DNA of 64,000 bases from an uncultured Muribaculaceae bacterium (GTDB lineage: Bacteria; Bacteroidota; Bacteroidia; Bacteroidales; Muribaculaceae): positions 172,126-236,125 of the forward strand of contig CAJUAF010000003.1 of the NCBI GenBank assembly GCA_910584365.1, written 5' to 3'. Positions 26,010-34,926 of the stretch are shown here, in pieces (within the stretch, counting starts at the first letter, position 1; each line of letters opens with the position of its first letter). The notes beneath the pieces were generated by a model. It was not told the DNA's origin, ran no database searches, and saw only the letters and a list, made by a program, of their open reading frames with translations. The position numbers and the translations under genes were made by a program.

Positions 26010-26337
26010 AAAAGGAGAGGGAGGTACTTGGGGTTTATTCGGTTACCGAATGTTCAAAGTACCATTTTGCTGCACGTTTAATCAACTTAATCATAGCTTT
26101 GAATGTTTTAAAAGTTTGTACCTGATTGTTTGAAACGTCGGGGAATCTCCTTAGTGGTTCCCGTCTTACGGAGAGACCGTCCTGCGGTTCTCCGGTTGTT
26201 ATATATTACCTTAGAAATACTGCGTATAAAAGATACATTTGCGTCTCACCTCAGGAGACATAATTAAAACAACCGGACAGTATGAATAGTTCGCCGGTGC
26301 CGTCAGGTCCTTGTGGTCATACCTCTGACGGAATTGC
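26010..26337 (-). ncRNA. Candidate structured leader transcript carrying the 19-residue peptide
   Basis: From the probable start near 26337 the RNA would contain several hairpins, including CCGTCAG/CTGACGG (26325-26331 with 26300-26306) and an arm of CGGGAA with TTCCCCG (26158-26163 with 26139-26145). It would end at the T-run corresponding to plus-strand A-run 26009-26014. No other gene lies in this stretch. The extent is inferred from promoter and T-run only. Confidence 0.4.
26035..26094 (-). CDS. 19-residue amphipathic peptide at the end of a long leader
   Basis: The reverse-strand ORF encodes MIKLIKRAAKWYFEHSVTE and then stops. The N-terminal half would form a cationic amphipathic helix with aromatic residues in the middle. 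It is the only short ORF found in the 732-bp stretch between 25877 and 26608. It lies about 240 nt downstream of a -7 element on the same strand. The coding part and its 3' flank contain pairing sequences (GGTACTT with AAGTACC) before a run of six T, so the peptide overlaps its own probable terminator. Function unknown. Confidence 0.45.
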   Translation of the reverse strand: MIKLIKRAAKWYFEHSVTE

Positions 26338-26341
26338 GCTG

Positions 26342-26349
26342 CAAAGTTA
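26342..26349 (-). promoter_or_regulatory. -7 element of the peptide leader transcript
   Basis: The reverse strand reads TAACTTTG, an exact TAnnTTTG match. The -33 region is AT-rich without a clear TTTG. Confidence 0.45.
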
Positions 26350-26520
26350 CAAATTATTTCTTAAATATAAGACTTTTTCCACTGATTTTATCTTGTCGTC
26401 TCTGGTATTTGCTTCCTAAACTCTTTAATATCTGCTGATTATCTTTTAGTGGAATTCTCCATATCCCGGTAAAGGCTATATGTTGTCCGACCACATTATC
26501 CCCAGCCGGATGAAAAATAA

Positions 26521-26556
26521 GGCGATGTGTCAGATGTCGTATTCTGACACATCGCC
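26521..26556. terminator. Palindromic terminator after the rubrerythrin gene
   Basis: A perfect 14-bp stem of GGCGATGTGTCAGA and its complement (26521-26534 and 26543-26556), with an 8-nt loop. It is preceded on the plus strand by CCGGATGAAAAATAA and related in sequence to the elements at 8375, 12637 and 38807. Confidence 0.75.
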
Positions 26557-26608
26557 TGAGTTCGATATAATGCTTTGCCTGACCGGACATCAGGCATCAG
26601 GGACAAAA

Positions 26609-27166
26609 TTACTTCTTGTCGCCGAAATAGCGGTTGTAGAGACCGGCAAAGCCGCGACCGTGGCGGGCTTCGTCCTTAGCCATTTCATGAACGGTATCGT
26701 GGATAGCGTCGAGATTGGCTTTCTTGGCGTTGGCTGCGATGCGCATCTTGTCGGCATTTGCGCCGGCCTCGGCGTGCATACGCTTTTCAAGGTTGGTCTT
26801 GGTATCCCATACGCAGTCGCCCAGCAGTTCTGCGAATTTCGATGCGTGTTCTGCCTCTTCCCAGGCATAGCGCTTGAAGGCTTCGGCTACTTCAGGATAA
26901 CCTTCGCGGTCAGCCTGACGCGACATGGCCAGATACATACCGACTTCCGTACATTCTCCCATGAAGTGGGCATTGAGGTCCTTGATCATTTCTTCGTCCA
27001 GTCCTTTGGCGACGCCGATTTCATGTTCGGTAACGAACTGAAGGTCTACCTCCGGGGTCATTTCCTTGAACTTGCTTTTGGGAGCGCCGCAGAGAGGGCA
27101 CTTTTCGGGAGCTTCGTCACCTTCGTGAACGTAGCCGCACACTGTGCAGATAAATTTTTTCTTCAT
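26609..27166 (-). CDS. Reverse rubrerythrin (N-terminal rubredoxin domain)
   Basis: A 185-residue non-haem iron protein. The rubredoxin-like Fe(SCys)4 site comes first, with C7, C10, C23 and C26 (CTVC and CPLC). The four-helix ferritin-like domain follows, with di-iron ligands in GECTEVGMY, WEEAEHASKF and KDEARHGRGF. This order, rubredoxin first, is that of reverse rubrerythrins, which reduce hydrogen peroxide in anaerobes. It is a single gene with an excellent promoter and a palindromic terminator. Confidence 0.94.
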   Translation of the reverse strand: MKKKFICTVCGYVHEGDEAPEKCPLCGAPKSKFKEMTPEVDLQFVTEHEIGVAKGLDEEMIKDLNAHFMGECTEVGMYLAMSRQADREGYPEVAEAFKRYAWEEAEHASKFAELLGDCVWDTKTNLEKRMHAEAGANADKMRIAANAKKANLDAIHDTVHEMAKDEARHGRGFAGLYNRYFGDKK

Positions 27167-27245
27167 AAGGATATTATATTTATATTTGGTTTTGAAACGC
27201 AGAGCGGAAGATAACCGTAGGGTGGCTAATCTTTGTATTCAAGGG

Positions 27246-27277
27246 CAAAATTAACATATTTCTTTCAATCCGTCAAA
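27246..27277 (-). promoter_or_regulatory. Consensus promoter of the rubrerythrin gene
   Basis: On the reverse strand TTTG (27274-27277), 20 nt, TAATTTTG (27246-27253). Confidence 0.75.
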
Positions 27278-27298
27278 TGTTACGCATTAAAAAGAATG

Positions 27299-27332
27299 AA
27301 AAAAGCGCCGTGCCCGGTAAAGGCGCGGCGCT
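27299..27332 (-). terminator. Terminator after the TonB-associated lipoprotein gene
   Basis: On the reverse strand, arms AGCGCCG and CGGCGCT (27304-27310 and 27326-27332) are followed by a T-run of five or more. It lies 63 bp past the lipoprotein stop. Confidence 0.7.
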
Positions 27333-27394
27333 CGCTGGAGTCGGGGGATTCTCCGGAATTATGGTTAGAACCGGATGAAATACAGGGGTGTTAT

Positions 27395-29455
27395 TTAGAA
27401 GTTATCGGGATCAGGTTCCATGCCAATGAGCCATTCGGCATTGATACACTTGAACTGACCGATGCCGGTCACCTCATACTCTGCCTTGCAGGGATATGTC
27501 TTGGAGCCGGTGTAGGCATAGAAATTCAGAGTGTAGATCACCTGGAAGCCGGCAAGAGGCTTTGCGTCGGGATAGAACTGCGACAGAACGGCGGGAGCGA
27601 CTTCGTTGGTGAAGTTGTTCTCGATGAAATGTACGATTTCTTTGTTGGACATTCCTTCAAAGGCGGCCGAATACTGGTTGCGGGCCGAGGATGCACGCAG
27701 GTCGATGTTGTTCTGATAGGCTGAGGCACCGCAGTAGTAATCGTTGTTGCCGTAGGAAGTAACCCAGAATTTACCGGATTTGATGGAGGTGTCGCCCAGG
27801 GGCACACACTTGTTCTCGTAAACCCAGTCTACACAAGCCTGATAGAAAGCGGCGGAAGCTGACTGCCCTTTACCGTAGGGAAGGTTGATGGTCACATTAG
27901 GATCGAAGATCCATTTGCCGCCGGACATTACGAACTGAGAAGTCTCGGTCTGAACGCCGCTGTTGCGTGTCCATTCGGAGCCATCGAAGGTATAGTAATC
28001 GCAGGCAACCTTGTCCGAGGAGTTGTTGTAGACAACGTAGCGGACGGCGTCTTTCTGGGCGTAGGGGAAATTGTTCTTAAGATAGATGGGGAGCAGGGCG
28101 GCGGGATTGGAGAGGGTGTTGCCGCTCTGGCCCATCGCGGCGTAGTCCGCGGGATTGAGAATAGCGAAATCAGCGGGTACGCTCCACTTGGAACCGTCGA
28201 ACTGATAAATGGCGAATTTCTCGACAACGGGAACCGGTGCGGCAGGTGCGCGGCCAATTCTGCGGGCACTGCTGGAAGCGGGATTGACGGTCATCTGGTC
28301 GATGATGAAGTTGCAGTAGCGCGAGCCGGAGATGCTTACGAACCATCCGGTGATCTCTACGGCCGAACCGTCGGTGAGGGCTTCCCGCTGGGCGTCGGAT
28401 GGATAGTAGACGGAGCCTTTGGCTGTCTCGGCGCCGGCGACCACTACATTGATGTTGTTGCCCGAGACTGCGACTGTGCCGCTGATAGAGGCGTAGACGG
28501 CAAGCTGGTCGGCCGGGCGCGAAAGAACGGCGTCGAGGGCAGCTCCGTCATAGACTACGGGAGCGGGGAACTTGTATTCCTGGGTTCCTTCGACTGTGAT
28601 GTCGGCGCCGGCGGCAATCTGGAGATTACCCTTGAAGGAGGTGGCGTTTCCCGCGAGATGCATCTGGGTGCCGACGGGATATTGGTCGCGGTTGAAAGAA
28701 CTTCCGCAATAAACGAAAATCGAGCCGGATTTGTCGGTCAGTACGAAGCCGCATCCGCAGACACCTCCTACAACGCCGTCGATTTCCACCGCGTCGTCAG
28801 CTTTTACGGAAGCGATTACATCCGACATCTCGAATCCGGCTGGTTCATCGCCGCCGACATTTCCGAAGACAGGATTCTGGGATGCTTCTTTGTAGGAAAC
28901 GATGGCGTAGGCCCCGGTTCCGGCATCGGGAAGGGCTTCCTTAATGAAAGCGGGAAGGAAGCGCGACGCAGGTTTCTCGGGTGCGAAGCCGTCGATGAAG
29001 TTGTCGTCGCTCTCCCAGACGGAAGTCTGGTAGAAGTCGGTTCCGACCGTTACTTTGCTGGCGCCGGCAGCTTCGGTGACAGCCTCGGGAAGTCCGACGG
29101 CCTTGTTATATGTAAGGCGAACTGAGGAGCCGTCGGTCAGCGTGTAGTATCTGGAGGCGAGGAACGCGGGCACGTATGTGTCGGCGGTAATCTTGTCGGT
29201 GAAATATTTGTTGCCCGACAGAGCTGCCAGGGCCTGGGACTCTCCGGCCTTTTCCGCGATGGCCTTGTTGGTGGCGTTGGAGGCGATTGCGGCATAGTCG
29301 GCGTCGGCCAGGGTGTATTCGATGGTTTTCACCTCGGTGGGATTAAACGAGGAATCGAAGCCGTCAAGCTTGTCGTTCCAGGCGTTTTCGTCACAACCCG
29401 TCAGCGCGCCCAGGGCAGCAAGAGCCACAATCGGCATGAATATCTTATTGTTCAT
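27395..29455 (-). CDS. Large lipoprotein paired with a TonB receptor
   Basis: This 686-residue protein has a lipoprotein signal, MNNKIFMPIVALAALGALTGC, with the lipidated cysteine at 21. The first 170 residues are an unrecognised helical/mixed region. The middle (about 200-390) contains two OB-fold-like stretches of the DUF5689 type seen in Bacteroidetes lipoproteins (for example GFVLTDKSGSIFVYCGSSF and YPVGTQMHLAG). The C-terminal part has paired FDGSKW and FDGSEW strands. It is probably surface-exposed and follows the TonB receptor gene by 19 bp, occupying the place a SusD protein would have. It is not SusD-like. The ligand is unknown. Confidence 0.78.
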   Translation of the reverse strand: MNNKIFMPIVALAALGALTGCDENAWNDKLDGFDSSFNPTEVKTIEYTLADADYAAIASNATNKAIAEKAGESQALAALSGNKYFTDKITADTYVPAFLASRYYTLTDGSSVRLTYNKAVGLPEAVTEAAGASKVTVGTDFYQTSVWESDDNFIDGFAPEKPASRFLPAFIKEALPDAGTGAYAIVSYKEASQNPVFGNVGGDEPAGFEMSDVIASVKADDAVEIDGVVGGVCGCGFVLTDKSGSIFVYCGSSFNRDQYPVGTQMHLAGNATSFKGNLQIAAGADITVEGTQEYKFPAPVVYDGAALDAVLSRPADQLAVYASISGTVAVSGNNINVVVAGAETAKGSVYYPSDAQREALTDGSAVEITGWFVSISGSRYCNFIIDQMTVNPASSSARRIGRAPAAPVPVVEKFAIYQFDGSKWSVPADFAILNPADYAAMGQSGNTLSNPAALLPIYLKNNFPYAQKDAVRYVVYNNSSDKVACDYYTFDGSEWTRNSGVQTETSQFVMSGGKWIFDPNVTINLPYGKGQSASAAFYQACVDWVYENKCVPLGDTSIKSGKFWVTSYGNNDYYCGASAYQNNIDLRASSARNQYSAAFEGMSNKEIVHFIENNFTNEVAPAVLSQFYPDAKPLAGFQVIYTLNFYAYTGSKTYPCKAEYEVTGIGQFKCINAEWLIGMEPDPDNF

Positions 29456-29474
29456 CTTGTTGGTTGCTTAAGGA

Positions 29475-32222
29475 TTAGAAATTAAGACGGAGCTTGATGG
29501 CGTATGTGCGTCCGAAAGAGTAGAACACGCGGTAGACGTTGTCCCACTCGCCGTCGGCTGCCATATCGTTGTAGGCATTCATCACGTAATGATAGTCGCA
29601 GAGATTGTAGACATTTCCGCTGATGCGGGCCTTGACACCGCCGAGTTCAAAAGTATAGCTGGCCGAGAGGTCAAGCTGGTTGCCCCAGGGAATTCTCCAG
29701 GGATTAGCTACCTCCAGGGGTTTGGTGGGATCCATCGAGGATGTGCTTACCTGATAATCGGAGTAGTTACGGGCGTGGAAAGTCCAGTCCGCGGCCAGAC
29801 GCCATCCTTTGAAAGGATAGAGGGTAGCGCCTATTGCACCTGTGGTCTGGGCCGAACCGCCGACCTTGACACCTTTCTGCATCAGCACGGCCGACAGATG
29901 GTCAGCAGCCATGATGCCGGAAGCGGGAGTACCGCCGAGGTTAGCCACGGGGAATCCGCCGGGGCCGTAGAAGTAACCGGTAGGATTGGAATCCCACTGA
30001 TAGTCGCCGATGGAAATCATACCGTCGAGTTTGAACCAGTTGACGGGCTGATAGACGGCGGCCACTTCGACACCCATGTGGCGGGCGTTCACTCCGGTCA
30101 TGTTGAAGGAACCGGTCTGACCTGCAAGTTCTCCTTCCATGTTGACGGCGCGAGTAGTGGTCTTGTCCATCCATTTGGTGTAGTAGGCGTTCACGTCGAC
30201 GCTGAAGACGGGGGAGTGGAAGCCGTAGCCCAGTTCAAACGACCAGATTTTCTCGTTGGTCGGATGGGGGTTGATCATATTGGAGTTCTGGCTGTTGAGG
30301 AAGACGCCGTAGCTGTAGAAGGGCACGCGGCTGATATAGCCGACGTTGAAGAAGACGTTGTTGTGGCGGTCGATGTTATAGTTGGAACCGAGCTTCACGC
30401 TTCCGCCGATGAAGTTCTTCCAGGGGCTCTTGGAGTTGGCTTCGTCGGCATAGAAATGTTCAATGCGCTGGTAGCCGGTGTTGTTGATCGAGCCGGAGAG
30501 AACGATGTTGAGGGCCTTGTCAAGCATTGAGTATTCCCCCTGAAGGAAGATACCCTCATTGTGGGTGATACCGTCATAGTTGCGGTATACCACATCGCCG
30601 ATACCGAGTTTCTGGTTTACCCATTCGGTGTTGTTCTTGTTGTAGACAGCAGAGAGGGAGGGCTGCACACGCGAGCGGTAATAGTCGTCGATATAATAGG
30701 CGCCGTCGAAGAGGTCCACGATAGTGGCCTTGTGGAAAGCCTTGTAGTACCGGAGGTCGAGGCCGCCGGTAAGATTCAGCTTGTTGTCCAGCAGAGAGTG
30801 TTTGTAGGTGGAGACAAGGCCGTACCAGTTGTGGGAGTTGACATTGTCGGCCAGTACCATATTGGAACCAGTCTCCGAGTTCATGTTCATCAGCTGGATT
30901 TTGTCGTATGCGAAAGTGCCGTCGGGATTGCGGAAATCCATATTGAGTTTTCCGTTGTTGCATCCGAACCAGGAATCGCCGGAAATCGAGATTCCGTCAT
31001 ACTTTACAGAGCGGCCCATGCCTTTGTAACCGCCGCCGCTGGCGAAGGAGGCGTAAAGTACAGTGGCCAGCGAGGAATTCTCGTTGATCTGCCAGATATG
31101 GTTCAGCGAGAGCTGGGGTTTGTGGTAATGATTGAAGTTGGCTCCGGTGGTCTTCTTGCCGTTGAGCAGATAACCGAAGGAGGGATTGTAGCGGTACTGG
31201 CTTTCGCCGTCCATATACTGCTTGGCCGTCGTGGCCCATCCCTCGATAGTCAGACCGTCGTAGGAAGAGCGCTGGGCGTGTTCCTGGGGTGCGCCGAAGG
31301 CGGTGAACGAAAGCTGGTGAGCCTCGTTTATGCGCTTGGAGATGTTTACAAAGTAATTATAGGAGGTATACCATGTTCCCTGAACATAGTTGGAATCGCT
31401 CCATTTCTTCGAGCCGAGGATGGTGACGGCCCAGCCGTTCTTCATCACTCCGGTTGAGAGCTTGATACCCATCTGGTTCATGCCGTCGTTGCCGAGGCCG
31501 TACCATACGGAACCGCCTTTCTGGGCGTCAAGGCTCTGGGTGGTGATATTGATGGTTCCCCCTACTGAAGGTGCGGAGAGGAGTCCTGCGCCGAGACCGC
31601 GCTGGGTCTGGATTGAGGAAGCCACGTCGCTCAGACCGGCCCAGTTGCTCCAGTAGACGCCACCCCATTCCATGTCATTGATAGGGATACCGTTGATTAC
31701 AACAGCAACGTTCTCGCTCTTGAAGCCGCGCATATTGGTCTTGGCGTCGCCGAAACCTCCTCCCTCACGGGTGGTCCATACGCCGGGGGTTGTCTTAAGC
31801 ACTTCCGGAAATTCCTGGTTGCCGAGCTTGAAGTCGATGTCGGCCGCGTTGATCTGCGACAGAGCCACAGGAGTTTTGCGGGTGCGGGCGATAGACTGTG
31901 TCACCACCACATCGGCCAGCAGCTGCGATTCAACTTCCAGGACGATGGTACCCATATTGGCGCGGGCAGGTAAGGTAGCCGACTTGTAGCCGATAAAGCT
32001 GACGGTCAGCTCTGAGGTGCCGCCGGGAACCTGCACTTTGAATTTACCGTCGATATCGGTTACGCCGAGCGCTTTGCCACCGGCCACGGAAACGGTGGCG
32101 CCGGTTACAGGCTCGTTGACTTCATCGACAACAGTTCCCACTGACGTAAACGCGCCCGGTGCGGCGAAGGCCACGATGTTGGCCAGCCACAGCGCGATTA
32201 ATGCTGAAAGTAGTTTTCTCAT
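29475..32222 (-). CDS. TonB-dependent receptor (SusC-like N terminus)
   Basis: A 915-residue outer-membrane receptor. A signal peptide (about 1-20) is followed by a carboxypeptidase-regulatory-like domain (TVVDEVNEPVTGATVSVAGGKALG). The plug has VVINGIPINDMEWGGVYWSNWAGLSDVASSIQTQRG and SVGGTINI, and the barrel ends with FGRTYAIKLRLNF. The plug sequence NGIPINDMEWGGVYWSNW recurs in Bacteroidetes receptors that are paired with non-SusD lipoproteins. It lies 19 bp upstream of that lipoprotein and 27 bp downstream of an AI-2E transporter gene. Substrate uncertain. Confidence 0.92.
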   Translation of the reverse strand: MRKLLSALIALWLANIVAFAAPGAFTSVGTVVDEVNEPVTGATVSVAGGKALGVTDIDGKFKVQVPGGTSELTVSFIGYKSATLPARANMGTIVLEVESQLLADVVVTQSIARTRKTPVALSQINAADIDFKLGNQEFPEVLKTTPGVWTTREGGGFGDAKTNMRGFKSENVAVVINGIPINDMEWGGVYWSNWAGLSDVASSIQTQRGLGAGLLSAPSVGGTINITTQSLDAQKGGSVWYGLGNDGMNQMGIKLSTGVMKNGWAVTILGSKKWSDSNYVQGTWYTSYNYFVNISKRINEAHQLSFTAFGAPQEHAQRSSYDGLTIEGWATTAKQYMDGESQYRYNPSFGYLLNGKKTTGANFNHYHKPQLSLNHIWQINENSSLATVLYASFASGGGYKGMGRSVKYDGISISGDSWFGCNNGKLNMDFRNPDGTFAYDKIQLMNMNSETGSNMVLADNVNSHNWYGLVSTYKHSLLDNKLNLTGGLDLRYYKAFHKATIVDLFDGAYYIDDYYRSRVQPSLSAVYNKNNTEWVNQKLGIGDVVYRNYDGITHNEGIFLQGEYSMLDKALNIVLSGSINNTGYQRIEHFYADEANSKSPWKNFIGGSVKLGSNYNIDRHNNVFFNVGYISRVPFYSYGVFLNSQNSNMINPHPTNEKIWSFELGYGFHSPVFSVDVNAYYTKWMDKTTTRAVNMEGELAGQTGSFNMTGVNARHMGVEVAAVYQPVNWFKLDGMISIGDYQWDSNPTGYFYGPGGFPVANLGGTPASGIMAADHLSAVLMQKGVKVGGSAQTTGAIGATLYPFKGWRLAADWTFHARNYSDYQVSTSSMDPTKPLEVANPWRIPWGNQLDLSASYTFELGGVKARISGNVYNLCDYHYVMNAYNDMAADGEWDNVYRVFYSFGRTYAIKLRLNF

Positions 32223-32249
32223 TGCGTTGTGAATAAAAGTGAATATGAT

Positions 32250-33350
32250 TTATGGTTTAGAAATTTCAGAAGGGGGTATGTCGGGGTTGCGGCTGATTAT
32301 GTATTGTTCGTAATAGGAGAGAATCAACGTTGTCAGCGGCAGGGCGATTATCATCCCTATCAGGCCGAAAAGCGTTCCCCATACAGAGAGACTGAGCAGG
32401 ATGATGGCAGGATTCAGTCCCATAGCCTTACCCATAATCCTGGGCGTGAGAATCAGGTCGGCCACAATCTGTACGGTAGCGAAGACGGCCATACACTCCC
32501 ACCACTGAGTCCAGAAGCGTGCCGTACCGTCTACGGCATCGACCAGACACAGGAGGGTCACCGGGATTATGGATATGAACTGGCAATATGGAATCATGAA
32601 AAGCACGGCGGTCCCCAGGCCAAGCAGAATCGCCAGCGGTAGGCCGCAAAGGGAGAACCCCACACAGTATATCACTGCCACAAAGCAGGCGATCAGAGCC
32701 TGTCCGCGGAAATAATGGTTCATGGAGGACTTGATGTCATTCCCGATTTTATAGGCTATCGGGCGGAAACGGGGAGGTACAAGGAGCTTGAAACCGTTCA
32801 TCAGCCGGTCGTAGTCGAGCATGATGAAGATTACATACAGCAGCACCATCAGCCAGGAGATTATTCCCAGGATTACGCTCCAGCCTCCGTGGATTACGGG
32901 CATGAACTTGTCGATGACGCTGTTGATGTCCTGCTTCATCAGTGTGTGGGCCAGATGCTCGAAGTCGATGTTGCGGCGCAGGATGTCATGGATTTCCGGG
33001 GGGAGATAGCTGATGGACACTTCCGTGTTGGCGTACCGGCCGAAGAGGGTGGCCATCTGGTGGATTTCCTCGATGATGGAGGGAATGCAGAAATAGGAAA
33101 GGATTCCGAAAAAAACCAGCGCTTCGAAAAGGGTGACAAAAATGGCGGTTATTCGTCCTTTGAGCCGCAGCAGCGAGCGGTTGTACTGTACGAAAGGTTC
33201 GAAAAGATAGGCGATCAGACAGGCTACGCAGAAAGGCAGAAGCACGTCTTTCAAGACATCGATAATCCAGATAATGAACGCGAATACGGCGCATCCTATC
33301 AGGAGCCTTACAACGCGGTCAAAGGTATAGGGGCGCGACTGATGTGGCAT
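32250..33350 (-). CDS. AI-2E family transporter / PerM-like permease
   Basis: A 366-residue polytopic membrane protein. Hydrophobic segments occur near 10-50, 63-85, 150-175, 215-265 and 300-345. The family core includes GQALIACFVAVIYCVGF and an LGLGTAVLFMIPYCQFISIIP segment. Members have been proposed to export autoinducer-2 or act as Na+/H+ antiporters, so no substrate is claimed. The gene begins the run that continues into the TonB receptor pair, but a promoter internal to that run cannot be excluded. Confidence 0.86.
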   Translation of the reverse strand: MPHQSRPYTFDRVVRLLIGCAVFAFIIWIIDVLKDVLLPFCVACLIAYLFEPFVQYNRSLLRLKGRITAIFVTLFEALVFFGILSYFCIPSIIEEIHQMATLFGRYANTEVSISYLPPEIHDILRRNIDFEHLAHTLMKQDINSVIDKFMPVIHGGWSVILGIISWLMVLLYVIFIMLDYDRLMNGFKLLVPPRFRPIAYKIGNDIKSSMNHYFRGQALIACFVAVIYCVGFSLCGLPLAILLGLGTAVLFMIPYCQFISIIPVTLLCLVDAVDGTARFWTQWWECMAVFATVQIVADLILTPRIMGKAMGLNPAIILLSLSVWGTLFGLIGMIIALPLTTLILSYYEQYIISRNPDIPPSEISKP

Positions 33351-33379
33351 AGAAATGCTGGTTGGTTGGGTCTATGGTG

Positions 33380-33387
33380 CAAAGTTA
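33380..33387 (-). promoter_or_regulatory. -7 element upstream of the AI-2E transporter
   Basis: The reverse strand reads TAACTTTG 30 bp before the start at 33350. It is divergent with the element at 33442. Confidence 0.5.
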
Positions 33388-33441
33388 ACAATTTATTACC
33401 AATTTTAGGGTATATTTAGGGGCGTACCCGAAAATTTTTAT

Positions 33442-33449
33442 TACTTTTG
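33442..33449 (+). promoter_or_regulatory. -7 element upstream of the nucleoside transporter
   Basis: TACTTTTG matches TAnnTTTG about 84 bp before the ATG at 33533. Confidence 0.45.
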
Positions 33450-33532
33450 TCTGCAAATTTTCACAGTTTCCCCCGTGGGAGGGTGTCTTCCGGCGAGGTG
33501 GTGACACGTGCATACAGAAATATCGACATATC

Positions 33533-34903
33533 ATGGGACATATCAAAATCCGTCTGGCCGCCCTGAATTTCCTGGAATTCGCAGTCTGGGGGGCCTATCT
33601 TGTATCAATGGGAATTTATCTCAGCGGAGTCGGCCTCGGCAAGGAGATATTCTGGTTCTACACTGTCCAGGGGCTTGTCTCGCTCTTCATGCCCGCGATT
33701 GTCGGGATTGTGGCCGACCGGTGGGTGCCGGCCCAGAAGATGCTGAGTCTGTGTCATCTGCTTGCCGGCGGATTCATGATCATGGCCGGATATTATTGTA
33801 TGTCGGCCGGAGATGCCGTGAGCTTCAGCACGCTTTTCACTTACTATACACTTTCGGTGGCCTTCTTCATGCCTACGATAGGGCTTTCCAATTCCGTTGC
33901 GTTCAACGCTCTTGACAAGGCCGGCCTCGACACAATCAAGGATTTTCCTCCGATACGTACTCTGGGGACTGTCGGCTTCATCGTGGCGGAACTGTTCGTC
34001 AATTTTACGGGCTTCCAGAATACCTATATGCAGTTCTTTACTTCAGGATGCCTGTCGCTGCTGCTGATGGCCTATGCGCTGACGATGCCGGCCTGCCCGG
34101 TCAACGCATCCCGCGGTGCTTCCCTGGCCGAATCGCTCGGGCTGACAGCGTTCAGGTTGTTCCGCCGAAAGAAGATGGCGATTTTCTTTATTTTCAGTAT
34201 GCTCCTGGGTGTTTCCCTCCAGATAACCAACTCCTACGGTACCACTTTCATTTCCACTTTCCGCCATATCGCCGAATATGCCGACACCTGGGGCGCTGAG
34301 AACGCTACGGCCCTGACGGCGATTTCCCAGGCGAGCGAAGCGCTGTGTATCCTGCTGATACCTTACTGTCTGCGCCGCTTCCGGATCAAGGGAGTGATGC
34401 TGATGGCAATGTTTGCTTGGGTCCTCCGTTTTGGATTCTTCGGAATCGGCGACACGGGGAGCGGCCTTGTATGGCTGGTGCTGTCCTGCATCGTGTACGG
34501 TGTGGCTTTCGACTTTTTCAATGTCTCGGGCGGCCTGTTCGTAGACAAGGAGACGGAACCGAAACTCCGTTCTTCGGCTCAGGGGCTGTTTATGATTATG
34601 ACGAACGGCATCGGAGCTTCTTTAGGAACTTTCATCGCCGGAAAATATGTGGTTAACAACCTTGTGCCGGAATATGATCCCGCCATACAGATTTTCCCGG
34701 CGGACCTGGCTTCAGAGGTCCAGGCCGGATGGGAACACTCCTGGCTGATTTTTGCCGGATATGCGCTGGCGGTGGCTGTGCTGTTCTTCTTTATCTTCAA
34801 GGACCGTGAGCCTAAGGCTACCGCCGGAGAAATCAAAGGAGCCGACAGCCGTCAGTCCGGAGCCGAAGGATTCGTGTCCGCCGAACCCGGTGAAATGATA
34901 TGA
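33533..34903 (+). CDS. Nucleoside:H+ symporter (NupG-like MFS transporter)
   Basis: A 456-residue protein with about 12 membrane segments. The N terminus IRLAALNFLEFAVWGAYLVSMGIYL and the later FPPIRTLGTVGFIVAELF are characteristic of the nucleoside:H+ symporter family (NupG/XapB). The C-terminal half contains the pattern RSSAQGLFMIMTNGIGASLG. It imports nucleosides across the inner membrane. It is followed by rsmE 23 bp downstream and by kdsA; these probably form one transcription unit without functional link. Confidence 0.9.
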   Translation: MGHIKIRLAALNFLEFAVWGAYLVSMGIYLSGVGLGKEIFWFYTVQGLVSLFMPAIVGIVADRWVPAQKMLSLCHLLAGGFMIMAGYYCMSAGDAVSFSTLFTYYTLSVAFFMPTIGLSNSVAFNALDKAGLDTIKDFPPIRTLGTVGFIVAELFVNFTGFQNTYMQFFTSGCLSLLLMAYALTMPACPVNASRGASLAESLGLTAFRLFRRKKMAIFFIFSMLLGVSLQITNSYGTTFISTFRHIAEYADTWGAENATALTAISQASEALCILLIPYCLRRFRIKGVMLMAMFAWVLRFGFFGIGDTGSGLVWLVLSCIVYGVAFDFFNVSGGLFVDKETEPKLRSSAQGLFMIMTNGIGASLGTFIAGKYVVNNLVPEYDPAIQIFPADLASEVQAGWEHSWLIFAGYALAVAVLFFFIFKDREPKATAGEIKGADSRQSGAEGFVSAEPGEMI

Positions 34904-34926
34904 TAACCGATTGACCGATACCAAAG

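Noticed and set aside
30561..31457. Long plus-strand ORFs opposite the TonB receptor genes
   Set aside because: Antisense shadows in GC-rich coding sequence. No start context or domain supports them.
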